Shown piece after piece: positions 53,751-62,296 of a stretch of DNA of 64,000 nucleotides. A program made the translations under genes and the position numbers. Within the stretch, counting starts at the first letter, position 1. Every line of letters begins with the position of its first letter. The notes under the pieces were generated by a model that was not told the origin of the DNA, did not search any database, and was given only the letters and a program-made list of their open reading frames with translations. The stretch is from Nocardia puris (GTDB lineage: Bacteria > Actinomycetota > Actinomycetes > Mycobacteriales > Mycobacteriaceae), in assembly GCF_003315035.1 (NCBI RefSeq), contig NZ_QNRE01000009.1, positions 1 through 64,000 of the forward strand. The letters are read 5' to 3'.

Positions 53751-54743
53751 TCACAACTCGAGCACCGTCCGGCCCACCGACTTCCTGAATTCGATTGCGG
53801 CGTGGGCACGGTCGGCTTCGGCCAGGGGGAAGGTCTGACCTATCACCACTTCGATTTCACCGGTCGCGACGGCCTCTTGCGCACGCCGCGCCAGAGCGTT
53901 CCAGTCCGCGACGGCGCCCGAGATTCCGAACAAGTCCACCACTTCCACCCCGCGCTCCGTCAGCGCCTCGGTATCCAGCTCGGCGAAATCCCCGGCGGCC
54001 GAGCCGTATCCGAGGAACCGGCCGCCGTCGGCCAGCGTCGTGGCCGCAGCCCCACCGAGTTCGCCGCCCGCACCGTCCAGCACCACGTGCACGGCGCCAC
54101 CGGACGCCGCGCGCACGGCGTCGGTCCACCCGTCCTCGGAGTAGTCGACCACGGCGTCCGCGCCGAGCCGCGCGGCCAGCGCGAGCTTTTCCGCCCCGCG
54201 CGCCACCGCGACGACGCGAACGCCTGCCGCGCGGGCGAATTGGATGAGCAAGGTGCCGAGCCCACCACCGGCCGCGGTAATCAGCACCCACTCCCCCGGC
54301 TCGGGCGCGGCGCGCTCGAACACGGCCAGCGCGGTCCTGCCGTCGTGGACCAGCGCGACGGCCTGGCTCACCGAAAGCTCTTGCGACACTTCCACGAGCG
54401 TGTCGGCCTTGGCCAGGGCGAGTTCGGCATAGCCGCCGATGGGCAGCCCACCGCCGATCCCGCTCGCCGCCGTTCGCGAACTCACCCGCTTGCCGATCCA
54501 CACCGGATCCACGCCGGGCCCGACCTGGATCACCGTGCCCGCGATCGCGCCGCCCGGCACATAAGGCAGTTCGAGCGGGAAGAAGTCCAGGCCCCATCCC
54601 GAACGCAGCCGGGTATCGAGGTACATCACGTCGGCGGCGGCGACCCGCACCAGCACCTCACCCGCGCCGGCCACCGGCTCGGGCACCTCCCGCACCGACA
54701 GCACTTCCGGACCGCCGAACTCCTCCACTACCACCGCACGCAT
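53751..54743 (-). CDS. MDR family quinone oxidoreductase-like protein
   Basis: 330 residues. GroES-like domain (VRVAAADVMYLDTRLR, VPGGAIAGTV) and NADPH fold ITAAGGGLGTLLIQFARAAG; no structural zinc cluster. Typical of zinc-free NADPH:quinone or enone reductases. It is a monocistronic-looking gene. Confidence 0.87.
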   Translation of the reverse strand: MRAVVVEEFGGPEVLSVREVPEPVAGAGEVLVRVAAADVMYLDTRLRSGWGLDFFPLELPYVPGGAIAGTVIQVGPGVDPVWIGKRVSSRTAASGIGGGLPIGGYAELALAKADTLVEVSQELSVSQAVALVHDGRTALAVFERAAPEPGEWVLITAAGGGLGTLLIQFARAAGVRVVAVARGAEKLALAARLGADAVVDYSEDGWTDAVRAASGGAVHVVLDGAGGELGGAAATTLADGGRFLGYGSAAGDFAELDTEALTERGVEVVDLFGISGAVADWNALARRAQEAVATGEIEVVIGQTFPLAEADRAHAAIEFRKSVGRTVLEL

Positions 54744-54819
54744 CCTCGACCTCCCGATCTCGTCTCACATCGACGAAGACCAGCATTCAACCTCGAGGTA
54801 GGTTCAGGTCAAGCTCCGC

Positions 54820-55146
54820 TCACGATCCGCCGCCGCAACCCCCGCCACCGCCGCCACAGCTGCTGCTCCCGCCGCCACAGCTGCTGCTCCCTCCACCGGA
54901 ATCGGACCCGGGCCCGGAGTCCGACCCGCCGAATCCGCCGAAATCCGACCCGCTGTGGCCATCGTGGCGCTGGTGATGATCGTGGTCCACGCCCGCCCCG
55001 CCGGCCGTCCACGGCGACCCGCCCGGCCCGCCGAACCCCTGGTTTCCCGAGTTCACCGCGTTGATCACGACCACCACGATCGCGATGATCACCCCCACCA
55101 CGACGAGCACGCCGACACCCACCACCACCAGGACCATGAAAGCCAT
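54820..55146 (-). CDS. Small membrane protein with Gly/His/Cys-rich tail
   Basis: 108 residues. One hydrophobic helix (about 3-30, VLVVVGVGVLVVVGVIIAIV), a His/Asp-rich stretch (DHDHHQRHDGHSGSD) and a Gly/Ser/Cys tail with repeated SSSCGGG units. It resembles the tail of TIGR04222-type membrane proteins. The His and Cys clusters could bind metal. It is divergent from the DUF1399-like gene. Confidence 0.7.
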   Translation of the reverse strand: MAFMVLVVVGVGVLVVVGVIIAIVVVVINAVNSGNQGFGGPGGSPWTAGGAGVDHDHHQRHDGHSGSDFGGFGGSDSGPGSDSGGGSSSCGGGSSSCGGGGGGCGGGS

Positions 55147-55183
55147 ACGGGAATCGTAGGGCCGCGCGGTCGTACAGTGGATT

Positions 55184-55708
55184 GTGTCCGTTTTTCGATT
55201 CGGTAACCGGTTGCGCCGCCAGGTCGACCTGCGCGACGTCGATCAGGCCGTCGCCGCCCTGGAACTGCCCGAGGCGGTGTTCAAGACCTGCCCGTGGCAG
55301 CCGCGCGAGCTGATCGCCACCGGGCTGCGGCAGTGGCTGCGCTGCTGCGGCGCGGCGATGCGCGACGGACAGGTGATCGGGATGCCCTCGCACGCGGTGG
55401 ACGAGGCCTGGCACGGCCTCATCCTGTGCACCGAGCGGTACGCGGCGTTCTGCACCGCCGCCTACGGCCGGTTCCTGCACCACTACCCCGAGGGCTCCGC
55501 GCCGAAGAACGCCGCCGCGCACGGTTCGATGACCGAGCAACTCGGCCGCACGGTGGTGGCGTGGTCGATGGTCGCGAAACCCGGTGAGCGGTGCGTACTC
55601 TGGGACCTGGATCGTCAGGTCGGCGTCGCGCACCCGTGGGGCATCGACACCCGGCGCGTTGCGGCCATCGAGGCCGAATTGCACCGGGCGCCGGAGAATT
55701 CGAGCTAG
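55184..55708 (+). CDS. Glycine-rich-domain-associated protein (DUF1399/GRDP-like)
   Basis: 174 residues from GTG 55184. The motif VDEAWHGLILCTERYAAFC...GRFLHHYPEG matches the VDELWHxFIL-xxYxxFC-FxHHxP block of the GRDP/DUF1399 family. His and Cys residues in this block suggest metal binding. It is divergent from the Gly/Cys-rich membrane protein gene, and the two may act together. The stop shares CTAG with the ephD stop. Confidence 0.75.
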   Translation: MSVFRFGNRLRRQVDLRDVDQAVAALELPEAVFKTCPWQPRELIATGLRQWLRCCGAAMRDGQVIGMPSHAVDEAWHGLILCTERYAAFCTAAYGRFLHHYPEGSAPKNAAAHGSMTEQLGRTVVAWSMVAKPGERCVLWDLDRQVGVAHPWGIDTRRVAAIEAELHRAPENSS

Positions 55709-57477
55709 GTCAACTTCACGCGGGCGGCGAAGAACCGCACGACCGCCGGCGCGAACCGGTTGAACTGGTACTGCAACCGCGCTTCCGGCGTCACCGGCAC
55801 GATGCTGCGGTCCTCGCGCACGGCGCGCACGATCTGGTCGGCCACCTTGTCGGGCGTGTAGCGGCGCATCCGGTACAGGTTGTCGTATTTGGCCTGCTTG
55901 GCCTTCTCGTCCTCGGCGCTCAGACCCGAGAATGTCGTGGTGGCAACGATATTGGTGTGGACGATGCCGGGGCAGATGGTGTGCACCGAGATGCCGCGCC
56001 CGGCCAGCTCCGCGCGCAGGCAGTCGGAGAACATGAACACCGCCGACTTGCTGGTCGAGTAGGCGCTGAAGCCCTGCTGCGGCGAGAACGCCGCCATGCT
56101 GGACAGATTCACGATGTGCCCGCCGAGCCCGCGCTCGGCCATCGCGGCGCCGAAGGCGCGGCACCCGTTCACCACACCGCCCAGGTTGATGCGCAGCACG
56201 CGGTCGAACTCCGCCGACGGCGTGTCGAAGAAGCCGCCCGCCTGGCCGATCCCCGCGTTATTGATCAGGATGTCGGGCACGCCGTGCGCGGCGATCACCT
56301 CGGCGGCGTGCGCGGTGACCTCGGCCTCATCACCCACGTCCAGCCGATACGCGTGCGCCACACCGTGTTCGGCGGCGACCAGTTCGGCGGTCTCCTTGGC
56401 GGCGTCCAGATTGATGTCGGAGAGCACTATCTCGGCGCCGAGCCGCGCGAAGGCGAGCGCGGTCTCGCGGCCGATGCCGCTGCCGCCGCCCGTGATGACG
56501 ACCAGCTGGTCGTCGAAAGGCCTACGGGTGCGGTCGGTTTCGGCGCGACGCAGCCCGCGCGGGGCCGGCGCGCCGTCCAGCGTGTCGATCAGTTCGGCGG
56601 TGGCGGTGGCCAGCAGCTCCGGATGCGAGAACGGCATCCAGTGCCCGGCGGGCACGTCGCGACGCCACAGCCGCGGCACCCAGCGGCGCTCGTCGTCGTA
56701 GCCGGCGGGACGCACGGCCACGTCGCGGCCCGCGACGATCAGCTGCACCGGCACGTCGGTGCTGCGTTCGCGCGGCGCGAGCAGGCGCGGCACGATATTG
56801 GCCCGGTAGATCAGCAGGCCGTCCACGATGTCCTGCCGGAACGTCGCGCCGAGCTTGACGTTGGCCGGCGGGGTGTCGTTCATCAGCGACACCGCGCGCT
56901 GCCAGCGCTCCTCGGTGCCGAACGCGCCGAATGCCGCGCGCGGCAGGCCGGGCGTCATGAAGAAGAACGTGTAGGCCGAGGAGAGCAGCTGGCTCACCGG
57001 CTGCCACACGTTGCGCGGGGTGGGCCGCGCCAGGCGGGCCCGCACCCACTTGGCGAGGTGGTCGAGGTTCGGCCCGCTCACCGAGGTGAACGAGGCGACG
57101 CGCTCGGCCGCCCCCGGCTCGCACACGGCCTCCCACACCTGCACCGAACCCCAGTCGTGGGCCAGCACGTGCACGGGACGGTCCGGGCTCACCGCGTCGG
57201 CGACGGCGAAGAAGTCGGCGGCCAGTTCCTCGAGGCGGAAGTCGGCGGTGCGGCGGGTACGGGTGGAGGCGCCGTGGCCGCGGGTGTCGTAGGTGACCAC
57301 GTGGAAGCGGTCCGCCAGCAGCGGCACGACCCGATCCCACAGGTGGTGGGTGTCGGGCCAGCCGTGCACGAGCAGCACGGTGGGCGCGGCCGGATCTCCG
57401 TATTCGTAGACGGCCAGCTCGAATTCACCGCTGCGCACGATCCGCTCGGTCACGGCCGAGTCCATATCCGTCGTCAT
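55705..57477 (-). CDS. ephD: EphD-like alpha/beta hydrolase-SDR fusion
   Basis: 590 residues from ATG 57477 (GGAG upstream at proper spacing; ATG 57483 is too close). Residues about 10-290 are an alpha/beta hydrolase (LLVHGWPDTHHLW, nucleophile-elbow region LAHDWGSVQVW); residues about 305-590 are a short-chain dehydrogenase (VVITGGGSGIGRETAL, NNAGIG, catalytic YSTSK). This matches mycobacterial EphD, linked to mycolate and epoxide metabolism. It follows the oxidoreductase gene by 28 bases. Confidence 0.92.
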   Translation of the reverse strand: MTTDMDSAVTERIVRSGEFELAVYEYGDPAAPTVLLVHGWPDTHHLWDRVVPLLADRFHVVTYDTRGHGASTRTRRTADFRLEELAADFFAVADAVSPDRPVHVLAHDWGSVQVWEAVCEPGAAERVASFTSVSGPNLDHLAKWVRARLARPTPRNVWQPVSQLLSSAYTFFFMTPGLPRAAFGAFGTEERWQRAVSLMNDTPPANVKLGATFRQDIVDGLLIYRANIVPRLLAPRERSTDVPVQLIVAGRDVAVRPAGYDDERRWVPRLWRRDVPAGHWMPFSHPELLATATAELIDTLDGAPAPRGLRRAETDRTRRPFDDQLVVITGGGSGIGRETALAFARLGAEIVLSDINLDAAKETAELVAAEHGVAHAYRLDVGDEAEVTAHAAEVIAAHGVPDILINNAGIGQAGGFFDTPSAEFDRVLRINLGGVVNGCRAFGAAMAERGLGGHIVNLSSMAAFSPQQGFSAYSTSKSAVFMFSDCLRAELAGRGISVHTICPGIVHTNIVATTTFSGLSAEDEKAKQAKYDNLYRMRRYTPDKVADQIVRAVREDRSIVPVTPEARLQYQFNRFAPAVVRFFAARVKLT

Positions 57478-57505
57478 CGACATCTCCAGGTGGGAAGAGT
57501 TTGGC

Positions 57506-58612
57506 TTACAGGTCCAGGACGAGACGCCCACCGTCGCAACGCGATACGCAGGCCAGCATCTCCCCCGCGGCGTGCTGGTCCTCGGTGAGGACGGACTCGC
57601 GATGCTCGGGCGTGCCGGACAGCACGCGCACCTTGCAGGTGCGGCAGAAGCCCTGGCGGCACGAATACGGTTGATCCGGGCGGTATTTCAGGATGGTGGC
57701 CAGCGCCGACTCGTCGGCGGGCACCTCGATCACCTGTCCGGTGGAGGCGAATTCGATCTCGAACGGTTTGCCGTCCACCACGGGCGGCGGCGAGAACCGT
57801 TCGGAATGCAGTTCCACCCCGCGCAGGTGCCGCACCGCCGCGGCGACGGTGTCGGTCATCGGCACCGGGCCGCAGCAGTAGACGGCGGTGCCGGTGGTGA
57901 CGCCGGGCAGCAGCGCGGCCGCGTCGGGCAGGCCGTGCTCGTCGTCGGTGCGCACGGTGACGCGGTCGCCGAAGGATTCGACCTCGTCCAGGAACGGGAT
58001 GGTGTCGCGGCTGCGGCCGACGTACACCATCGACCAGTCCAGTCCGAGGCGCACGGCCAGGCGCGCCATCGGCAGGATAGGCGTGATCCCGATGCCGCCC
58101 GCCACGAAATGCAGGTGCACCGAGGGTGATCCGTACCCCGGCACCGCGAACGGAAAGGCGTTGCGCGGACCGCGCACCACCAGGCGCGAACCGACCGGCA
58201 ACTCGTCGTGAACCTCCACCGAACCGCCGCCGCCCTCCGGGATGCGCCGCACGGCAACCCGGTAGGCGCGGATGTCGGCCGGGTCGCCGCACAGCGAATA
58301 CTGCCGCAACCGTCCCGACGGCAACTCCAGATCCAGGTGCGCGCCCGGCCGCCACGGTGGGAGCTCCCGTCCGCCGGGCGCCTCGAGGCGCAGGCTCACC
58401 ACGTCCTGGTCGTGCGCCTCGACGCGCCGTTCGGTCACCACCAGCGCGATGCGACGGTCGTCGACCCTGGTGGTCAGGTCCCGGCGGTTGACCAGGGTGG
58501 CCCAGCGCAGGCGCGCGGTGGCGACCGCGTCGAGCACCTTCGTGGTGCGGTCCGATTCGCGTTTGCCGAACAGGTCGGCGGGCACGCGCTCCGGAATGAC
58601 GCGTGGGCTCAC
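57506..58612 (-). CDS. Ferredoxin-NADP-type oxidoreductase with C-terminal 2Fe-2S domain
   Basis: 368 residues from GTG 58612. FAD-binding region LRQYSLCGDPAD, NAD region AGGIGITPILPMARLAVR and CCGPVPM, then a plant-type ferredoxin domain with CRQGFCRTC. This is the class IA/phthalate dioxygenase reductase or hydroxylase-reductase layout. The start overlaps the stop of the diiron-like gene by four bases (GTGA), so it probably passes electrons to that protein or another partner. Confidence 0.9.
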   Translation of the reverse strand: MSPRVIPERVPADLFGKRESDRTTKVLDAVATARLRWATLVNRRDLTTRVDDRRIALVVTERRVEAHDQDVVSLRLEAPGGRELPPWRPGAHLDLELPSGRLRQYSLCGDPADIRAYRVAVRRIPEGGGGSVEVHDELPVGSRLVVRGPRNAFPFAVPGYGSPSVHLHFVAGGIGITPILPMARLAVRLGLDWSMVYVGRSRDTIPFLDEVESFGDRVTVRTDDEHGLPDAAALLPGVTTGTAVYCCGPVPMTDTVAAAVRHLRGVELHSERFSPPPVVDGKPFEIEFASTGQVIEVPADESALATILKYRPDQPYSCRQGFCRTCKVRVLSGTPEHRESVLTEDQHAAGEMLACVSRCDGGRLVLDL

Positions 58613-59511
58613 GAGGCGACCGCGCGCGCCGCCGGGGAGGCGGCCAGGTAGGCCACCGCCTGCGCCGTGGAGCCGACCGACTCGGGGGTGTAGCGCGGGT
58701 TGAACGTCGACACCGCGCTCCACAGCAGCGAGGGCACGCCGGGCAGCGCACCGCGCCACATGGAGCCCAGTACGCGCTTGAGCAGGCGGGGGTAGCCCAG
58801 ATCGGGCAGGCTCGGGTCCTGGTGGACCATGTACTTGGTGCCGCGGAAGACCAGCGCCAGGAAGATCGGGAACACGATCGTCATCAGCGCCGACCGCCGC
58901 ACGAAGCCCGCGCCGAAGTAGACGGCGACATCGTGCGCGACGTGGCGGTGCTCGACCTCCTCGGCGCCGTGCCAGCGGAACAGATCGGCCACGCGCGGGT
59001 CGGCGCCGAACTTCTCCAGCTCGGCGTTGAGTACCCAGTCGCCCAGGAACGCGAAGAAGTGCTCCAGGCACGCGATGAACGCGAGCCGTTCCACCATCAC
59101 CTGCCGCTGCGCGCGGCCTTCGACGCTCTTGGGTCCCAGGGTCTTCCGGAACAGGTATTCGGCCTGGCGCACGTACGGCATGGGGTCGATGCCGTTGGCC
59201 GCGAGCACCTCGTGCAGCACCTTGTCGTGCGTCTCGGCGTGCATGGACTCCTGGCCGATGAAGCCGAGCATGGCTTCGCGCAGCTTCTCGTCCTTCACGT
59301 ACGGCAGCGCCTCGGCGTAGGCCGCGCAGAACATGCGCTCACCCTCGGGGAGCAGCAGATTGAGCGAGTTGATCAGGTGCGAGGCGATCGGCTCGTCGGC
59401 CATCCAGTGCAGCGGCGTATCGGCCCAGTCGAACTGCACGTTGCGCGCGTGGAGGGCGACCTCCCCCGGATCGACGTCCGGCCGCGGGTCCGCCTTGCGA
59501 AGTATCTTCAT
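58609..59511 (-). CDS. Metal-dependent hydrolase (PF10118), ferritin-like diiron fold
   Basis: 300 residues from ATG 59511 (GGGAG upstream). Glu/His ligand pattern in the first half (EGERMFCAAY, GQESMHAETHDKVLHE) and AEEVEHRHVAHDV in the second, as in the PF10118 family. Its reductase partner is the next gene, so an oxygenase-like reaction on a lipid or steroid is plausible. A KstR-like site lies about 125 bases upstream. Confidence 0.85.
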   Translation of the reverse strand: MKILRKADPRPDVDPGEVALHARNVQFDWADTPLHWMADEPIASHLINSLNLLLPEGERMFCAAYAEALPYVKDEKLREAMLGFIGQESMHAETHDKVLHEVLAANGIDPMPYVRQAEYLFRKTLGPKSVEGRAQRQVMVERLAFIACLEHFFAFLGDWVLNAELEKFGADPRVADLFRWHGAEEVEHRHVAHDVAVYFGAGFVRRSALMTIVFPIFLALVFRGTKYMVHQDPSLPDLGYPRLLKRVLGSMWRGALPGVPSLLWSAVSTFNPRYTPESVGSTAQAVAYLAASPAARAVAS

Positions 59512-59633
59512 CGGTACTCCCTGGTCATCGTGCGTACGCACCGCGCGGAGAGTCAGCTTCCTGCACGGCTGTAGCAATCATCTTACACATAGCTGCGACT
59601 TCCAGTAACACACAGAACCACGACGGTCATGTC

Positions 59634-59647
59634 TGAAACTTGTTACA
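59634..59647. promoter_or_regulatory. KstR-like palindrome upstream of the diiron-reductase-EphD operon
   Basis: TGAAACTTGTTACA fits TnnAACnnGTTnnA exactly. It lies in the divergent gap between 59511 and 59775. Confidence 0.6.
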
Positions 59648-59747
59648 GCCACATCCCGAGCCGCATCCCCGAGGTGAAAATCCACCCCCTTCCTGACTAT
59701 AGACCGCGTCACTGTGACGAATCTCCCGGAATACACCGCTTCAAAAC

Positions 59748-59761
59748 TAGAACACGTTCTA
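59748..59761. promoter_or_regulatory. KstR-like palindrome upstream of the WS/DGAT gene
   Basis: TAGAACACGTTCTA, a 14-base palindrome-type site identical to the textbook KstR motif as remembered. It ends 13 bases upstream of the acyltransferase ATG. Confidence 0.75.
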
Positions 59762-59774
59762 GTAGTCTTTCGCT

Positions 59775-61172
59775 ATGGAACGACTGACCGGATTGGACGC
59801 GAGCTTCCTCTACCTGGAGACCGGGACGCAGCACCTGCACGTGTGCGCGCTGCTCGTCCTGGACCCCGCCGCGGAGGGCGCGCCGTACTCCTTCGACACC
59901 TTCAAAGCCGAACTCGGCCGTCGCCTGCCCCTCGTGCCCCAGATGCGCAGGCGCGTGCGCGAGGTGCCGCTCAACCTGGACCATCCGGTCTGGGTGGCGG
60001 ACCCCGATTTCGATCTCGACCACCACATCCGCCTCGTGCGGGCCCCGAGCCCGTGCGGGCACGAGGAGTTGGCGCGACTGGTCGGCGAGATCGCGAGCAC
60101 GCCGATGGACCGGAACCGACCGCTGTGGCAGATGTTCGTGGTGGAGGGCCTCGACGACGGCAAGGTCGCGGTGATCTGCAAGTACCACCACGCCGCGGTG
60201 GACGGCATCACCGGAACGAACATGATGATGCACCTGTGCGATATCGAGCCGGGCGCGGCACGGGTGGACACGGTCGACAGTGCACCGGCCGACCCCGCGC
60301 CCGCCACGTGGAAGTTGCTGGCGGAGGCCGCGATTCGCTTTCCGGGTCGTGCGGGCGTGCTCGGCATGGTGCCGAAGACCGTCGGCATGCTGGCCGGTTT
60401 CGCGCAGCGGCGGCGAAACAACCAGGCGGGCATGGCGATTCCGCTCACCGCGCCGCGCACCCCGTTCAACAGGGCGATCGGCGCGAGGCGCGCGGTGGCG
60501 TTCACCGCGACCGATCTCGACGCCATCAAGGAGATCAAGACCGCGTTCGGCGTGAAGGTCAACGACGTGGTGCTCACCGTCGTGGGCGGTGTGCTGCGAA
60601 CCTACCTGGACAAACACGGTGAGCTGCCGGACAAGTCGCTCATCGCGTCGGTGCCGGTCTCGGTACACGGATCCACCCGCCACACCGAGGGCATCAACAA
60701 GGTCTCCTCGCTGTTCTCCGAACTCGGCACCGATATCGACGATCCGGTCGCGCGGCTGCGCGCTGTCGCCGCGGCCAACCGCGACGCCAAGGACGAGCAC
60801 GATCTGATCGGCGCCGACTTCCTGCAGGACTGGTCGAAGTACGCGCCGCCCAACGTGTTCCGGCTCGCCTCGCGCGCCTACTCCGCGCTGAAGCTGGCCG
60901 AGCACCACCCGGTGGTGCACAACCTCGTGGTGTCGAACGTGCCGGGACCGCCGGTGCCGCTGTACTTCCTGGGCGTCAAGGTGGACGCGATGTATCCGTT
61001 CGGCCCGGTCTTCCACGGGGCGGGCCTCACCGTCACCGTGCTGTCCAATAACGGCGATCTGGATTTCGGGTTCATCGCGTGCGCCGACCTGATGCCCGAC
61101 GTCGACGTCCTGGCCGACGCGGTGCCGCAGGTCATCGACGAATTGCTCACCGCGGCACGCGCATCGGACTGA
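59775..61172 (+). CDS. Wax ester synthase/diacylglycerol acyltransferase (WS/DGAT)
   Basis: 465 residues from ATG 59775. The catalytic HHAAVDG motif (near residue 140) and the family end block FGPVFHGAGLTVTVLSNNGDLDFGFIACADL are present, and the start LTGLDASFLYLET is typical. It esterifies fatty alcohols or diacylglycerol with acyl-CoA to make wax esters or triacylglycerol stores. The KstR-like site at its start suggests control with lipid catabolism genes. Confidence 0.93.
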   Translation: MERLTGLDASFLYLETGTQHLHVCALLVLDPAAEGAPYSFDTFKAELGRRLPLVPQMRRRVREVPLNLDHPVWVADPDFDLDHHIRLVRAPSPCGHEELARLVGEIASTPMDRNRPLWQMFVVEGLDDGKVAVICKYHHAAVDGITGTNMMMHLCDIEPGAARVDTVDSAPADPAPATWKLLAEAAIRFPGRAGVLGMVPKTVGMLAGFAQRRRNNQAGMAIPLTAPRTPFNRAIGARRAVAFTATDLDAIKEIKTAFGVKVNDVVLTVVGGVLRTYLDKHGELPDKSLIASVPVSVHGSTRHTEGINKVSSLFSELGTDIDDPVARLRAVAAANRDAKDEHDLIGADFLQDWSKYAPPNVFRLASRAYSALKLAEHHPVVHNLVVSNVPGPPVPLYFLGVKVDAMYPFGPVFHGAGLTVTVLSNNGDLDFGFIACADLMPDVDVLADAVPQVIDELLTAARASD

Positions 61173-61181
61173 CCACGGCCA

Positions 61182-61209
61182 CCCTGTTCGCCAGAGCCGC
61201 CGAACAGGG
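61182..61209. terminator. Hairpin between convergent genes
   Basis: A perfect 9-bp stem CCCTGTTCG / CGAACAGGG with a 10-base loop lies between the stops of the WS/DGAT gene and the hydrolase gene (46 bases). Probable bidirectional terminator. Confidence 0.6.
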
Positions 61210-61218
61210 AGACCTCTC

Positions 61219-62127
61219 TCAGATCCGCTCCGCGACCGACTCGCACGCATCCAGCAGCGCGGGCACGAAACGTTCGGCCCCGAAGACGCAGCCCGCGTGC
61301 CCCACGGCGGCCAGATGGATGGTCGCGCCGGGAATCATGGTCGCCATCTCCAGCTGCCGGTAGACCGGAATCGCGTGGTCACGCGTGGTGATCACCACCG
61401 AGGTGGGGGTTTTCAGCGTGGGCAGCCACGGTGAGGCGTCGAACCGGCCGAGTTCCGCGACGACCTGCGCCACCGCCCACCCGCTGGTGCTACGGAACTC
61501 CTTCATCGCCCAGCGCTCGAAACCCTCGGTGTCCCAGATATTCTCAGGAACGTCGGGCAGCCGTTCACCGAACCTGGCGACGCGGCGCAGCGAGTACGGG
61601 CCGAGCGCACCCGCCATCGCGCCGAACGCCCGATGAAAGGCCTTCTCGCGCAACTTCTCCCGGAACCGATAGGGCGTCGCGCACAGCACGATGCCCGCGA
61701 CGCGATCCGGATGGTGGTGCGCCGCCGACAGCGCGACCATGCCGCCGAGCGAATAGCCGGCGCAGATCGGGCGCTCCAGCTCGAGCGAGTCGGCGATCGC
61801 GATCACGTCATCGGTGCAGTCGGCGACCGTGAACGGGCGCGTGCGGATGCCGCGGCCGTGCCACCGCTGGTCGAACAGGACGACGCGGTAGCGCTCGGCC
61901 AGCGACGCGAGCGCCGGGAACCAGGTGAGGGTCGCGGTGCTGGCGGTGCCGTGCAGGAGGATCAGCGTCGGCGCGCCCGGCGGACCGGGGATGTCGGTGA
62001 CGTAGGTGCTGCCCCGGCCGGGCAGGTCGACGAGGGCGCCGTCGGGGACGCGCGGAGAGTCGGGCACGCCCGCCCGCCGGATCGCCCGCCGTACGCGGGT
62101 GTCGGCGTCCCGGTCCGGACTCACCAT
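61219..62127 (-). CDS. Alpha/beta fold hydrolase
   Basis: 302 residues from ATG 62127 (GAGGAGG upstream). Oxyanion HGTASTATLTWFPAL, nucleophile elbow AGYSLGGMVALS (Ser), and C-terminal HLAAVGHAGCVF with the catalytic His. Esterase or lipase type; the substrate is unknown. A KstR-like site (62159-62172) lies just upstream, so lipid or steroid metabolism is plausible. Confidence 0.88.
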   Translation of the reverse strand: MVSPDRDADTRVRRAIRRAGVPDSPRVPDGALVDLPGRGSTYVTDIPGPPGAPTLILLHGTASTATLTWFPALASLAERYRVVLFDQRWHGRGIRTRPFTVADCTDDVIAIADSLELERPICAGYSLGGMVALSAAHHHPDRVAGIVLCATPYRFREKLREKAFHRAFGAMAGALGPYSLRRVARFGERLPDVPENIWDTEGFERWAMKEFRSTSGWAVAQVVAELGRFDASPWLPTLKTPTSVVITTRDHAIPVYRQLEMATMIPGATIHLAAVGHAGCVFGAERFVPALLDACESVAERI

Positions 62128-62158
62128 GCTGGTCCTCCTCGCGATCCCGGTCGAAAAA

Positions 62159-62172
62159 TAGAACCTGTTTCA
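62159..62172. promoter_or_regulatory. KstR-like site upstream of the hydrolase
   Basis: TAGAACCTGTTTCA fits TnnAACnnGTTnnA. It lies 31 bases upstream of the hydrolase start. Confidence 0.5.
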
Positions 62173-62258
62173 CTAGATGATGCCACACGGCGCCGGACGA
62201 CTATCACCACGAGGGACCGGTAAATGGGACTGGTCGAGCCGCACTCGGCCACTCTTTC

Positions 62259-62272
62259 TGTAACGTGTTCCG
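62259..62272. promoter_or_regulatory. KstR-like site upstream of the SDR gene
   Basis: TGTAACGTGTTCCG has AACnnGTT and the first T, but G as the last base. It ends 24 bases before the SDR start. Confidence 0.5.
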
Positions 62273-62296
62273 CGTCGGCGACGAACGGAGGCAGCG

